From: Candidatus Aveggerthella stercoripullorum
Lineage (GTDB): Bacteria; Actinomycetota; Coriobacteriia; Coriobacteriales; Eggerthellaceae
DNA length: 42,752 bases
Direction of reading: 5' to 3'
NCBI GenBank assembly: GCA_018712955.1
Contig: DVGB01000034.1
Coordinates: forward strand, 1-42,752
Shown: positions 10,470-20,338 of the stretch, piece after piece
How the letters are laid out: each line of letters begins with the position of its first letter
Position numbering within the stretch: position 1 is the first letter of the stretch
Notes under the pieces: model-generated
Told to the model about the DNA's origin: nothing
Seen by the model: only the letters and a program-made list of their open reading frames with translations
Databases searched by the model: none
Program-made: the position numbers and the translations under genes

Positions 10470-12209
10470 ATGCAACGTCATGACCGACATGCCGGGTCGC
10501 GTTCGCCGCGGCCCGCTTCTCGTTCTCGCCAGGGTTCTTCCTACAGCGAGCAGGCAATCTTCGGCGAAGGTCGCGCAAAAGCAATCATCCTTGTGTTCCT
10601 TGCGCTTTCGCTCGTGTTCGCTGTGCGCTTGGTGCAGTTGACGGTGGTGGACGCGGGCAAGAATGCCGATGCCGCCGCTGATTCCCGAACGGTGTCGATC
10701 ACCCTTGCGCCCAAGCGCGGCACCATCTACGACCGCAACGGCAATGTGCTTGCAACGAGCGTCGATGCGAAAACCGTCTACTGCAACCCGCGCGATGTCA
10801 CGGATGCAGACTGGGAGGCCGAGCAGATAGCGTCGGCGCTCGGCGGGAAAGCAAGCGACTACAAAAAACTTCTCACGCAGGACACCACGTTCGTCTACCT
10901 GGAGAAACAGGTTGAGATGGAGCGTGCCGAAAAACTGCAGGATCTCAATCTCGACGGCATCTACTTCCTGGACGACTCGAAGCGCGTGTATCCGTACGGC
11001 GAAGTCGGAGGCCAGGTCATCGGGCTTATCGACGTGGACGGCAATGGCCTGACGGGCCTTGAGCTGTACTACGACGATATCCTGTCGGGCGAACCGGGCA
11101 AGCTGACGGCCCAATATTACGGCGACGACGGGGCGACCATTCCCGGAAGCGTGACCGAAGACGAGCCGGCGGTCGACGGCGAGGACATCGTCATCTCGCT
11201 CGACATCGGCATGCAGCAATACCTGGAAGAGCGCCTGGTGCTGACGGCGGAGGAGCTGGAGGGCAAAGGCGGCAACTCTTTGATCTACGACGGCGGCACC
11301 GGCGAGATCTACGCGTGCGCTTCGCTCCCGTACCTCGATCCGTCCGACCGCGAGCATATCAAGGAAGGCTCGACCGAGCTGCGTTCCATTACGACGGCAT
11401 TCGAGCCCGGCTCCATTTTCAAGACGGTGACGTTCACGGCGATTATGGAGGCTGGCTTGTTCTCGCCTGATGATACGCTGTTCTGCCCGGCGTACCTGCC
11501 TGCGGACGAATACTTCGTCTCCGACGCGCACGACCGCGGGGACGAGACCATGACGATTCGACAGATCCTGGACCAGAGCTCGAACGTCGGCACGTCGCTT
11601 GCGGCTTCCGAGCTCGGATTCACCGAACTGTACGAGAAGATTCTTGCCTACAACCTCAACGAGCCGACAGGCGTCGACTACCCGGGCGATGCAGGCGGTT
11701 TCTTGTCCGAAGTGAGCGAATGGTCCACCATCCAGGCGTACAACGTCAGCTTCGGTCAGGGTATCTCTGTCACGCCGATGCAGATTGCGCGCTTCTATGG
11801 CGCGCTGGTCAACGACGGTGTGGAATGCACGCCGCATTTCCTCATGAAGCGGTTGAACTCCGACGAGCAGCCCGAATGGAAGACTGAGCAGGTCATCGAG
11901 AACAAAGAGGCCATCGCCACGGTGACCGACATGCTCACGACCGTCGTCGAGGACGGCACCGGCAAGGACGCCGCCATCGAAGGCTACACGGTAGCGGGCA
12001 AGACCGGCACGGCCGAGTACGCGAGCGAAAGCGGCGGATACGTCGAAGGCAACTACAACATCTCCTTCGTGGGCTTCCTGCCGAACTCGAATTCCCAGTT
12101 GGTTTGTTTTGTGGGCGCGACCGAGGTTCCGGGCGACCGGTTAACCACTGCGGCGTTTAGCGATATAATGTCGTTCGCAACAGAGAGGTACCGCATCGTC
12201 GCCGAATAG
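10470..12209 (+). CDS. ftsI: septal penicillin-binding protein, FtsI/PBP2 type
   Basis: Monofunctional transpeptidase that cross-links septal peptidoglycan. It has 579 residues: a basic cytoplasmic N-terminus, one membrane anchor (about 35-55), the dimerisation domain beginning RGTIYDRNGNVLATS, and the transpeptidase domain. The acyl-enzyme serine is S315 in EPGSIFKT, the SxN motif is S370-S371-N372, and the KTGT motif starts at K511. No PASTA repeats follow, unlike many Gram-positive homologues. The ATG at 10470 has only a weak purine-rich stretch before it. It lies 9 bases after ftsL and works with FtsW encoded downstream. Confidence 0.94.
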   Translation: MQRHDRHAGSRSPRPASRSRQGSSYSEQAIFGEGRAKAIILVFLALSLVFAVRLVQLTVVDAGKNADAAADSRTVSITLAPKRGTIYDRNGNVLATSVDAKTVYCNPRDVTDADWEAEQIASALGGKASDYKKLLTQDTTFVYLEKQVEMERAEKLQDLNLDGIYFLDDSKRVYPYGEVGGQVIGLIDVDGNGLTGLELYYDDILSGEPGKLTAQYYGDDGATIPGSVTEDEPAVDGEDIVISLDIGMQQYLEERLVLTAEELEGKGGNSLIYDGGTGEIYACASLPYLDPSDREHIKEGSTELRSITTAFEPGSIFKTVTFTAIMEAGLFSPDDTLFCPAYLPADEYFVSDAHDRGDETMTIRQILDQSSNVGTSLAASELGFTELYEKILAYNLNEPTGVDYPGDAGGFLSEVSEWSTIQAYNVSFGQGISVTPMQIARFYGALVNDGVECTPHFLMKRLNSDEQPEWKTEQVIENKEAIATVTDMLTTVVEDGTGKDAAIEGYTVAGKTGTAEYASESGGYVEGNYNISFVGFLPNSNSQLVCFVGATEVPGDRLTTAAFSDIMSFATERYRIVAE

Positions 12210-12248
12210 CGTTCCGCTTGGCGGCGTGAATCGCAGATAGGACACGGT

Positions 12249-13727
12249 ATGACGAAAACTTGCAAAGAACTCTTCGCGGGTATTGACTGCACCGTCATCG
12301 GAAACGAGCGCGAGGAGGTTTCCGGCATCGCCTACCGCAGCGACCGCGTGCAGCCGGGAGATGCGTTCTTCTGCATTGTCGGCCTGAAGGTGGACGGCCA
12401 TACGTTCGCCCAAGACGCTATCGACCGCGGTGCAAAGGTGCTTGTCGTAGAGCGCAAGGTCTACCTGGCAGACGCAACGGACGTGACCGAAGTGGTGGTC
12501 TCCGACACGCGCAAGGCCATGGCCGCCGTCTCCGCGAACTTCTACGACCATCCGTCGCGCGACTTCGACCTGGTGGGCATTACCGGCACGAACGGCAAGA
12601 CGACGACCACCTATCTGGTCGAGCACATCGCACAGGTCGCGGGGCGCAAGGCGGGCGTTATCGGCACGGTCGGCGTGCGCGTTGGCGGCCAGATGGAGAA
12701 AAGCGAGCACACCACGCCCGAATCCCCTGATTTGCAGCGCTTGTTCGCGCGCATGCGCGATGCGCAGTGCGACATGGTCGCCATGGAAGTTTCCAGCCAT
12801 GCGCTCGACCTGGAGCGTACGTGGGGTTCGCAGTTTGCCGTGACGGCGTTCACGAACCTGACGCAGGATCACCTCGACTATCACAAAACGTTCGAATCGT
12901 ACTTCGAGGCGAAGGCGCGCCTGTTTTCCAAGGAATACCCGTCCCGTCGCGTGATCTGCATCGACGACGCATGGGGCGCGGAGCTTCTGCGTCGCTGCTC
13001 TGCGGCGGAAGACAGCGTCATTTCGACGGGCTTCGATCCGTCTGCCCAGATCCATCCGCACAAGGTGGAGTACTTCAACACCCATACGTCGGTCGACCTG
13101 GACGTCCGGGGCGAGCACTACCGGTTCGACTACCCGCTCGTCGGCCGCTTCAACGTGTCGAACGTCATGCTGGCGTTCGGGATCGGTCTGCAGCTTGGGT
13201 ATCCGGCGGACGTCGTGGCCCAGGCGCTCTCCGAGGCACCGCAGATTCCTGGCAGGCTGCAGCGCGTGCAGGCAGCCCACGATGGCGGCGTTTCGGTCTA
13301 CGTCGACTACGCCCATACGCCTGACGCCGTGGAAAAGGCAGTCGCATCGGTCAAGAACATCACGCAGGGCCGTACTCTTGTCGTTTTCGGATGCGGCGGC
13401 GACCGCGATGCTGCGAAACGTCCCATCATGGGCAAGGCAGCCCTGGCGGGCGACTTCGCTGTGGTCACGTCCGACAACCCGCGTACGGAAGACCCGCTCG
13501 CCATCATCGACGACATTGTTGCGGGCATGGGCGAAGGCGAGGGCCGTTTCGAGGTGGAGCCCGACCGCCGCGCTGCCATCGCGAAGGCCATTTCGATGGC
13601 ACAGCCGGGCGACGCCGTTCTCATTGCGGGAAAAGGCCATGAGGACTACCAGCTCGTCGGCGACAAGGTTCTTTCCTTCGACGACCGTGTCGTCGCTGCC
13701 GAAGAGCTCGAGCGGGCGTTCTCGTAG
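12249..13727 (+). CDS. murE: UDP-MurNAc-tripeptide synthetase MurE, probably meso-DAP adding
   Basis: ATP-dependent ligase that adds the third amino acid of the peptidoglycan stem. It is 492 residues with the Mur ligase three-domain order. The P-loop GTNGKTTT is at 113-120, HTTPESPDLQ and the EAKARLFSK region holding the carbamylated lysine follow. DNPR at 409-412 is the motif associated with meso-diaminopimelate rather than lysine specificity, so the wall is predicted to contain meso-DAP (inference from the motif). It lies 39 bases after ftsI, in the same operon. Confidence 0.95.
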   Translation: MTKTCKELFAGIDCTVIGNEREEVSGIAYRSDRVQPGDAFFCIVGLKVDGHTFAQDAIDRGAKVLVVERKVYLADATDVTEVVVSDTRKAMAAVSANFYDHPSRDFDLVGITGTNGKTTTTYLVEHIAQVAGRKAGVIGTVGVRVGGQMEKSEHTTPESPDLQRLFARMRDAQCDMVAMEVSSHALDLERTWGSQFAVTAFTNLTQDHLDYHKTFESYFEAKARLFSKEYPSRRVICIDDAWGAELLRRCSAAEDSVISTGFDPSAQIHPHKVEYFNTHTSVDLDVRGEHYRFDYPLVGRFNVSNVMLAFGIGLQLGYPADVVAQALSEAPQIPGRLQRVQAAHDGGVSVYVDYAHTPDAVEKAVASVKNITQGRTLVVFGCGGDRDAAKRPIMGKAALAGDFAVVTSDNPRTEDPLAIIDDIVAGMGEGEGRFEVEPDRRAAIAKAISMAQPGDAVLIAGKGHEDYQLVGDKVLSFDDRVVAAEELERAFS

Positions 13728-13763
13728 CCGTCGCGCTGTCATGGAAGAGGTGGAGCTTTCCGC

Positions 13764-15194
13764 ATGCGATTGAAACCGATCGAAATCCGAGATTTCACAG
13801 CAGGACGGTTCGTGGTCGAGCCGTCCTGTGTTGATATGCCCGTAACGGGCCTTACCTGGGACTCGCGCGATGTCATGCGCGGGGATTTGTACGTGGCGCT
13901 GCCGGGGGAGCGCGTTGACGGGCATGATTTCGCCGCCGCCGCGATAAAGGGCGGTGCAGTCGGCGTGCTTGCGTCCCATGCGCTCGAAGAGAGCGTCCTT
14001 GCGGACGTGCGCGCGGCCGAAGGCTTCGTTATCGAGGTGCCCGATACAGCACGCGCGGTCAGGGACCTGGCGTGCGGTTGGCGCGGGCTGCTGCACGGCC
14101 GCGTGGTCGGCGTGACCGGGTCGACTGGCAAGACGTCGACGAAAAACCTCGTGCGCGACGTGCTGTCGGCGCGGTTTGCGACGGTCGCGACCAAAGCAAA
14201 CCAGAACAACGAGCTGGGCGTGCCGAAGACCGTGCTTTCTGCCGAAGCTGACACGGAAGCGGTCGTGGTCGAAATGGGCATGCGCGGGCAAGGCCAGATC
14301 GAAGAGCTGTGCTCGTTCGTCCGCCCGCATGTCGGCTTGATCACGAACGTGGGAGAAAGCCATATCGAGCTGCTGGGGAGCCGCGAGAACATCGCGCGCG
14401 CCAAAGCCGAGCTCATCGAAGCCCTTCCGGATGGAAGCGGCGTTGCGGTGCTGAACGCGGCCGACGAGTTCACGCCGTTCGTGCGCGAGGTTGCTCGCAC
14501 GGATGCGCGCGGGATCGACGTGCTGCTCTATGACGGCTCGGGAGCGCCTGCGCCCGATGCGGCGGTGTTCGCAACGGACGTGGAGCTTGACGGTGAAGGC
14601 CGTCCGCGCTTTGCGCTCCATGCAGGCGGCGCAAGCTGCCCGTGCACTTTGCCGGTGTTCGGCCTGCATAATGTCCATAACGCCTGCGCAGCGGCAGCTG
14701 TCGGCGTGGCGTTCGGCATGAGCGTTGAAGAAATAGCCGCCGCGCTTGCTGAGGCGCAAGCGGAAGGCGGACGGCAGGAGGTTCTGCGCGCGCCGGGCGG
14801 CTGGACGGTCGTGAACGACGCCTACAACGCAAACCCCGATTCGATGAAGGCTGCACTGGCGTACTTTGCTGCGCTTTCTGTCGAAGGCCGTCGCATTGCG
14901 GTTTTGGGGGACATGGGGGAGCTTGGCTCCTTTGCCGTCGACGGCCATGAGCGCGTGGGCGCCATGGCAGCGCAAGCGGGCCTCGATGCACTGGTGTGCG
15001 TCGGCGAGCTTTCTCGCGCCATGGCCGACGCCGCGCGTCAGGCGGGCATGGACGATGCTGCCGTTTCCTGGGTTGCCTCGCGCGACGAAGCGCTTGACGC
15101 CGTGCGCGCTGTGGTAGCGCCTGGGGATGCAGTCCTGGTCAAGGCGTCGCATTTCATGGGCCTTGAGCGCTTGGCGGAAGGTCTGGTGAAGTAA
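13764..15194 (+). CDS. murF: UDP-MurNAc-pentapeptide synthetase MurF (D-Ala-D-Ala ligase)
   Basis: Adds D-Ala-D-Ala to UDP-MurNAc-tripeptide, completing the pentapeptide. It is 476 residues with the P-loop GSTGKTS at 119-125, then TKANQNNELGVPKTVL, EMGMRGQGQI, NVGESHIELLGSRENIARAK and NDAYNANPDSMKAAL, all family hallmarks. The start at 13764 follows GAGGTGGAG. A ten-codon open frame beginning at 13741 overlaps the start but is probably chance. The stop TAA directly abuts the mraY ATG, so translational coupling is likely. Its substrate dipeptide needs a Ddl ligase, which is not in this window. Confidence 0.96.
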   Translation: MRLKPIEIRDFTAGRFVVEPSCVDMPVTGLTWDSRDVMRGDLYVALPGERVDGHDFAAAAIKGGAVGVLASHALEESVLADVRAAEGFVIEVPDTARAVRDLACGWRGLLHGRVVGVTGSTGKTSTKNLVRDVLSARFATVATKANQNNELGVPKTVLSAEADTEAVVVEMGMRGQGQIEELCSFVRPHVGLITNVGESHIELLGSRENIARAKAELIEALPDGSGVAVLNAADEFTPFVREVARTDARGIDVLLYDGSGAPAPDAAVFATDVELDGEGRPRFALHAGGASCPCTLPVFGLHNVHNACAAAAVGVAFGMSVEEIAAALAEAQAEGGRQEVLRAPGGWTVVNDAYNANPDSMKAALAYFAALSVEGRRIAVLGDMGELGSFAVDGHERVGAMAAQAGLDALVCVGELSRAMADAARQAGMDDAAVSWVASRDEALDAVRAVVAPGDAVLVKASHFMGLERLAEGLVK

Positions 15195-16241
15195 ATGTTC
15201 GAAATCTTTGCGGCATATCCCACGTTCCTGACGTTCCTTTCGTTCGTGCTGGCGGCTGCCATCACGCTTGCTGTGATGCCGCTGTTCATCAAATTCCTTC
15301 GCCGTGTCCACATCGGTCAGCAGGTGCGCGCCGACGGCCCGCAAAGCCATTTGGTGAAGCAGGGCACGCCTACCATGGGCGGCGTGGTCATGCTCGTTGC
15401 CGTGGCAGTGGCTGCGATCGCGGTGGGAACGCCCGTTCCCGAAACGCTTTCGCTCGTAGCTGCGACCTTGCTTGCGGGCGCGCTCGGCCTCTTCGACGAC
15501 GCGTCGAAGGTCGTCAAAGAGCGTTCGCTCGGCCTGACGCCCAAAGCGAAGCTTCTGGGGCAGTTTCTTATCTCCACGTTCTTCTGCCTGTACGCGGTGA
15601 ACGCCCTTGGCGTTGCGCCGACGGTGGAGATACCGTTCGTCTACACCTTCGACCTGGGCGTTCTGACCACGGTGCTGCCGTTGGGCGACGGTGTCGAAGT
15701 GCCTTGGCTGTACGTGGTGTTCGTCGACATTCTGCTGATGGGCATGTGCAATGCGGTCAACCTGACCGACGGCTTGGACGGCCTGGCGGCGGGTACGGTG
15801 ATGATCGTCATGCTCGTGATGGCCATGATCGCCTATCGTTCGAACCTGCTGGACAGCGCTATCTTCAGCGCCGCTATCGCCGGCGCGTGCCTGGGCTTTC
15901 TGTGGTTCAACTCGTACCCGGCGGACATCTTCATGGGCGATACGGGCTCCCTTGCCCTCGGCATGGCGCTTGGGTGCTTGGCCGTCATTACCAAGACCGA
16001 GTTCATCTGCATTATCATCGGCGGCTTGTTCGTGGCCGAGGCGCTTTCGGTCATGCTGCAGGTTTTCTATTACAAGCGCACGAAGAAGCGCCTGTTCCTC
16101 ATGGCGCCCTTGCACCATCATTTCGAGAAGAAGGGATGGAGCGAGACGAAGGTGGTCATCCGCTTCTGGATCATCTCGGGCATCCTGGCCACCATCGGGT
16201 TCTCTGTCTACTTTGCACAGTCGCTGGCGCACGTCGCCTAG
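15195..16241 (+). CDS. mraY: phospho-MurNAc-pentapeptide transferase MraY
   Basis: Integral membrane enzyme that transfers phospho-MurNAc-pentapeptide to undecaprenyl phosphate, forming lipid I. It is 348 residues with about ten hydrophobic segments. The conserved stretches are present: QGTPTMGGVVML, LGLFDDASKVVK, NAVNLTDGLDGLAAG carrying catalytic aspartates, FMGDTGSLALG and the cytoplasmic MAPLHHHFEKKGW histidine motif. The start follows the murF stop with no gap. MraY feeds MurG, encoded three genes downstream. Confidence 0.97.
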   Translation: MFEIFAAYPTFLTFLSFVLAAAITLAVMPLFIKFLRRVHIGQQVRADGPQSHLVKQGTPTMGGVVMLVAVAVAAIAVGTPVPETLSLVAATLLAGALGLFDDASKVVKERSLGLTPKAKLLGQFLISTFFCLYAVNALGVAPTVEIPFVYTFDLGVLTTVLPLGDGVEVPWLYVVFVDILLMGMCNAVNLTDGLDGLAAGTVMIVMLVMAMIAYRSNLLDSAIFSAAIAGACLGFLWFNSYPADIFMGDTGSLALGMALGCLAVITKTEFICIIIGGLFVAEALSVMLQVFYYKRTKKRLFLMAPLHHHFEKKGWSETKVVIRFWIISGILATIGFSVYFAQSLAHVA

Positions 16242-16250
16242 GAGGTTTTC

Positions 16251-17747
16251 ATGGCACCAATGCACGGATACCAGGGCGAGCCAGCCCCTTTGGGCGATGT
16301 TCTCGTTCTTGGCCTGGGGACTTCGGGAAAAGCCGCTGCGTCCTACCTTTCGCGCTTGGTCGGCTCCCGCGTCGACTCGCTGACCGTTTTGGCGGGCAAG
16401 CGCACGGAGGATGCCGAACGGTTCGCCGATGAGCTGAAGCGCGCTTGCGGTGCGCATGTCGCCTTCGACACCGAAGAGGTCGAAGACGCCTACCATCTGT
16501 GCATTGCGAGCCCGGGCATATCCGAATTCTCGGACTTTTATCGCAACGCCCTTCGCGCAAGCAGGGAAGTGGTAAGCGAGGTCGAGTTCGCGTGGCGCGA
16601 ATCGCCTGCGAGTTCGCGTTGGGTCGCCATCACCGGCACCAACGGCAAGACCACCACGACTGCCCTGACGGCGCATGTGCTCTCTTCTGCCGGGCTTGCT
16701 GCCGTTGCGTGCGGCAATATCGGGGATGCGTGCATTGATGCGGTCGCGGCAGGAGATGCCGACGTGTTCGTTGCGGAGGTTTCGTCCTATCAGCTTGCAT
16801 CCACGTCGCAGTTTTGCCCGGATGTTGCCGTGCTGCTCAACATCACGCCCGACCATATCAAATGGCACCGGTCGCTCGAGAATTACGCTGCGGCAAAGTA
16901 CAAAGTGCTTGCGAACTTGGCACAAGCGCCGGACGGCGTCTGCATCCTTGATGCGGTGAACGACGTCGTGCGCGAAGGACAGGTCAAGCGTCTGCGCGCG
17001 CAGTCTCGGGACGAGCGCGGTTTCGATTACGTGCCGATCGGCTGTGCTGCCGGACTTTCTGCCAGCATGCGGGATGCGTGCGGCAGCGAGAACGCCGCCT
17101 TCCTTGACGAGGGCGTGCTGCGCGTTGATTTCCGCGGCTGCGAGCATCGGCTCCTGCCTGCTTCCTCGCTGCAGATCAAAGGCGAGCACAATGCGAGCAA
17201 TGCGCTCGCGGCGGCTTCCGTCGGCTTTGCGCTCGGTCTTGAGGAATCGTCCGTGCGGGAGGCGCTGGCAAGCTTTACGCCCCTTGCGCACCGCATCGAA
17301 CCGTGCGGGTCGGTGCATGGCGTTGCCTGCTACAACGATTCGAAGGCGACGAACGTGGACGCCACGCTCAAAGCGCTTTCGGCATTCGGGGAGGTGCGTC
17401 CTATCGTCCTTTTGGGCGGTGACGACAAAGGCACTGACCTGGCAGAGCTGGTTTCGGCGGCACGAGCACACTGCAAAGCGGTCGTCTGCTACGGTGCTTC
17501 GGCCGAGCGTTTCCTTGCCGCTTTCGGAGGGGTCTGCCAGCATGCTGACAGCGCGCACGGCGAGCTGGCGGTATTCGAAGCGGAGCATATGGAGGACGCC
17601 TTGGACGTGGCGCTTGGCGCGGCGTGCGAAGGCGACGTGGTCGCGCTGTCTCCCGCATGCGCGTCGTTCGACGAGTTCTCATGCTACCAAGAGCGCGGAG
17701 ACGTGTTCAAACGGCTGGTGGCAGAGCGCGCGAGAAAGGGAGCTTGA
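16251..17747 (+). CDS. murD: UDP-MurNAc-L-alanine:D-glutamate ligase MurD
   Basis: Adds D-glutamate to UDP-MurNAc-L-Ala. It is 498 residues, somewhat longer than the usual 440-460, because of extra residues in domain 1 and in the middle domain. The N-terminal Rossmann loop reads VLVLGLGTSGKAA, the P-loop GTNGKTTT starts at G129, and EVSSYQLAS, LNITPDHIKWH, NDSKATNVDAT and the C-terminal SPACASFDEF are all diagnostic. The start at 16251 follows a CTAGGAGG-like site. It sits between mraY and ftsW with gaps of 9 and 6 bases. Confidence 0.95.
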   Translation: MAPMHGYQGEPAPLGDVLVLGLGTSGKAAASYLSRLVGSRVDSLTVLAGKRTEDAERFADELKRACGAHVAFDTEEVEDAYHLCIASPGISEFSDFYRNALRASREVVSEVEFAWRESPASSRWVAITGTNGKTTTTALTAHVLSSAGLAAVACGNIGDACIDAVAAGDADVFVAEVSSYQLASTSQFCPDVAVLLNITPDHIKWHRSLENYAAAKYKVLANLAQAPDGVCILDAVNDVVREGQVKRLRAQSRDERGFDYVPIGCAAGLSASMRDACGSENAAFLDEGVLRVDFRGCEHRLLPASSLQIKGEHNASNALAAASVGFALGLEESSVREALASFTPLAHRIEPCGSVHGVACYNDSKATNVDATLKALSAFGEVRPIVLLGGDDKGTDLAELVSAARAHCKAVVCYGASAERFLAAFGGVCQHADSAHGELAVFEAEHMEDALDVALGAACEGDVVALSPACASFDEFSCYQERGDVFKRLVAERARKGA

Positions 17748-17753
17748 TAGGCA

Positions 17754-19193
17754 ATGGCATTTGGGCAGAACACCGCAACAATTCGCAGCACGCCCTCCCA
17801 AAACGCCCCCGTTCGACGCTTCGGCACGGTTCCTGCCGAAATCATGGGGCCGCGCATCCTGTTCATGCTGGCTGTCATGGCATTGGTGCTCTTCGGCCTT
17901 GTCATGGTGTTTTCGGCATCCACCATCGAAGCTATCAGCGAAGGAGAGTCGCCGACGTCGTTCGTGACGAAGCAACTGCTCTTCGCCATCGGCGGTCTGG
18001 CTCTTTGCGTGCTGTGCGCAATCATTCCCTACCAGAAATGGCTGACGCGCTGGACGCTCGTCATATGGGCGCTGGCTGTCATGCTTATTGTCCTGACGGC
18101 CCTGATGGGCACCGAAGAGCTGGGCGCAACGCGCTGGCTGCAGCTGGGCCCGGTGAGCTTGCAGCCGTCAGAGTTCGCTAAGATCGCGTTCGTGCTGGCG
18201 GCAGCGCGCGCTATCCAGCTGTTCCGCATGGGGGAGATGGACGTGCGGATGTTCGTGGCGAGCATCTTCGTCCAGATAGCGGTTCCGATCGCGTTTTTGT
18301 ACGTCACGCAGTCCGACCTGGGAACCATGGCAATCTGCGCAGTGAGCATCCTTGCGGTGCTCTGGGCGGGCGGCATCTCGGCGCGCACGATCGGCATCGT
18401 TGCAGGCGTCCTGTTCGCTATTGCGGTCGTGGGCATCTTCTCGTCCCCTTACCGCCTGGCGCGTCTGACCTCGTTCATGAACCCGTGGGATGACGGAAAG
18501 GGCGGTCTGGGAACGGGCTTCCAGCTCATCCATTCGTTCTACGCGTTCGGCGAAGGCGGGGTGCTTGGCGTCGGACTGGGCAATTCGAGCGAGAAGTTCC
18601 TGTATCTGCCCGAGGCGGAGACCGACTTCATCTACGCGGTCATCGGGGAGGAGCTTGGCCTGGTGGGCGCGCTTGCGGTCGTAGCGCTGTTCGTTCTGCT
18701 GTTGTACGCAGGCCTTCGCATTGCACGCACGGCCCCTGACAATTTTGGGTCGATGGTCGCATGCAGCATCACTGTCATGATCGTGTTCCAGGCGTTTCTG
18801 AACATGGCATGCGTTATCGGCGTGGCTCCTACGACGGGCAAGCCGCTGCCGTTCATATCGTCAGGCGGATCATCGTTGGTCGCGTCGTTCATCATGGCGG
18901 GCCTTGTGCTGAGCGTATCGCGCCAGTCGTCTGCGCCCGACGAGCACGATCGCAGGCGTGCAGACCTGCGCATCGTCCGCGCAGACTACGGGTATTCTGA
19001 CGAAGGCGTGCAGGCGGGCTCTCGTGGGCGTGGCAGGCAGGCAGGGCGTGCGCCCTACCGAGCGGACGACGTCGCTTCCCGGCGGACGCCTTCGCGCTCG
19101 GGACGGCGTATGGACCGCGCTGCTGCGCGCAAAGGCGCGGCGCGAAGAAGAGAGCAGTCGGCAAGCAGCTCGCAGAGAAGAAGTAGGAGGTAG
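17754..19193 (+). CDS. ftsW: septal SEDS glycosyltransferase FtsW
   Basis: SEDS-family peptidoglycan polymerase acting with FtsI at the septum. It is 479 residues. The first 40 or so are cytoplasmic, then about ten membrane segments follow, with family landmarks LVMVFSAST, GATRWLQLGPVSLQPSEFAK, YVTQSDLGTM, AETDFIYAVIGEELGLVG and GKPLPFISSGGSS. After about residue 395 there is an unusual hydrophilic tail rich in Arg, Ser and Gly running to the C-terminus, predicted disordered. The tail also carries the ribosome site of murG, which starts 2 bases after the stop. FtsW rather than RodA is favoured by gene order. Confidence 0.93.
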   Translation: MAFGQNTATIRSTPSQNAPVRRFGTVPAEIMGPRILFMLAVMALVLFGLVMVFSASTIEAISEGESPTSFVTKQLLFAIGGLALCVLCAIIPYQKWLTRWTLVIWALAVMLIVLTALMGTEELGATRWLQLGPVSLQPSEFAKIAFVLAAARAIQLFRMGEMDVRMFVASIFVQIAVPIAFLYVTQSDLGTMAICAVSILAVLWAGGISARTIGIVAGVLFAIAVVGIFSSPYRLARLTSFMNPWDDGKGGLGTGFQLIHSFYAFGEGGVLGVGLGNSSEKFLYLPEAETDFIYAVIGEELGLVGALAVVALFVLLLYAGLRIARTAPDNFGSMVACSITVMIVFQAFLNMACVIGVAPTTGKPLPFISSGGSSLVASFIMAGLVLSVSRQSSAPDEHDRRRADLRIVRADYGYSDEGVQAGSRGRGRQAGRAPYRADDVASRRTPSRSGRRMDRAAARKGAARRREQSASSSQRRSRR

Positions 19194-19195
19194 GC

Positions 19196-20308
19196 ATGCG
19201 CGTGATACTCTCCGGCGGAGGAACTGCCGGGCATATCAACCCAGCCCTTGCGTTGGCGGAAGTTTTGCAGGCGCGCGGCCATGAAGTGCTGTTCGCGGGA
19301 ACGCCGCAAGGCGTCGAGGCGCGCCTTGTGCGCGAAGCGGGCATTCCGTTCACCGGCTTCGAGGCGTCGGGCTTCAACCGGAACCATCCTACGAGCATCG
19401 TCAAGGCCGTTGCGAAGATCCAGAAAAGCACGGGCGCGGCGAAACGCTGGTTCCGCGAGATCAAGCCCGACGTCGTTGTCGGGTTCGGCGGCTATGTCTG
19501 CATTCCGGTCGGTCGTGCCGCGGAATCGCTCGGCGTGCCCACGGTGGTCCACGAGCAGAATTCTGTCATGGGCATGGCGAACAAGTATCTTGCCAAGCGG
19601 GCAGAAGCGGTCGCGCTTACCTATGAAGCGGCAGGCGCTCCCGTTGCCGACAAGTCGAAGCTGTGCGTGACGGGCAACCCGGTGCGCTCCTCGGTCCTCT
19701 CCTCGACGCGCGAGGAGAGCAGGCGTGAGCTCGGCATCCCGAACGATGCGCTCATGCTGCTCGTATTCGGCGGGAGCTTGGGCGCACGGCATGTGAACAC
19801 GGCGGTCTGCCGCCTTAAGGATCGGCTGCTGGCGGTCGACGGCCTGTACGTGATGCACGTGACCGGGCCGAAGGAGCTCGAGACCGTGCGCGAAGCGCTT
19901 GCGCTCACGGACGAAGGGGCCGCACGCTGGGAGGTGCTGGGCTACCAGAACCGCATGGGCGAGGCGATGGCAGCGTGCGACATGGTCGTTTCGCGCGCGG
20001 GTGCCACGTCGCTTGCGGAGATATCGGCCCGCCGTATCCCGGCGCTCTTGGTGCCGTTTCCTTTTGCGACCGAAGACCACCAGACCACGAACGCGCGGGC
20101 GTACGTCGAACGGGGCGCGGCGCACATGATCGCCGACGCAGAGGTCGAAAGCCCCGAGTTCGAGCGGTTGCTGTTCGACATGATAGAGCGTCCCGAAGTG
20201 CGCGATGCCATGCAGGCTGCAGCAGCGACGTTCGAAACGGAGGACGCTGCGGGCAAGCTCGCGGACGTGGTTGAAGCGGCCGCAGCGAAAAGAAAACCGC
20301 TACAATAG
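19196..20308 (+). CDS. murG: lipid II synthase MurG (GlcNAc transferase)
   Basis: Peripheral membrane glycosyltransferase that adds GlcNAc to lipid I, producing lipid II. It is 370 residues in two Rossmann-like halves. The donor-fold loop GGGTAGH is at 7-13, FGGYVCIPVGRAA and HEQNSVMGMANKYLAKRA follow, and the C-terminal half has FGGSLGARHVN and SRAGATSLAEISA. The start overlaps a strong GGAGG inside the 3' end of ftsW, so translational coupling is probable. murC follows after 30 bases. Confidence 0.97.
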   Translation: MRVILSGGGTAGHINPALALAEVLQARGHEVLFAGTPQGVEARLVREAGIPFTGFEASGFNRNHPTSIVKAVAKIQKSTGAAKRWFREIKPDVVVGFGGYVCIPVGRAAESLGVPTVVHEQNSVMGMANKYLAKRAEAVALTYEAAGAPVADKSKLCVTGNPVRSSVLSSTREESRRELGIPNDALMLLVFGGSLGARHVNTAVCRLKDRLLAVDGLYVMHVTGPKELETVREALALTDEGAARWEVLGYQNRMGEAMAACDMVVSRAGATSLAEISARRIPALLVPFPFATEDHQTTNARAYVERGAAHMIADAEVESPEFERLLFDMIERPEVRDAMQAAAATFETEDAAGKLADVVEAAAAKRKPLQ

Positions 20309-20338
20309 CCCGAGTACCATCCTCGGAGGAGATCGCAT

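Noticed and set aside
12141-17588. Very long minus-strand open frame (1815 codons) opposite murE to murD
   Set aside because: It is the antisense of well-identified genes; GC-rich codon bias removes stops from this frame. Its translation is His/Arg-rich with no family resemblance.
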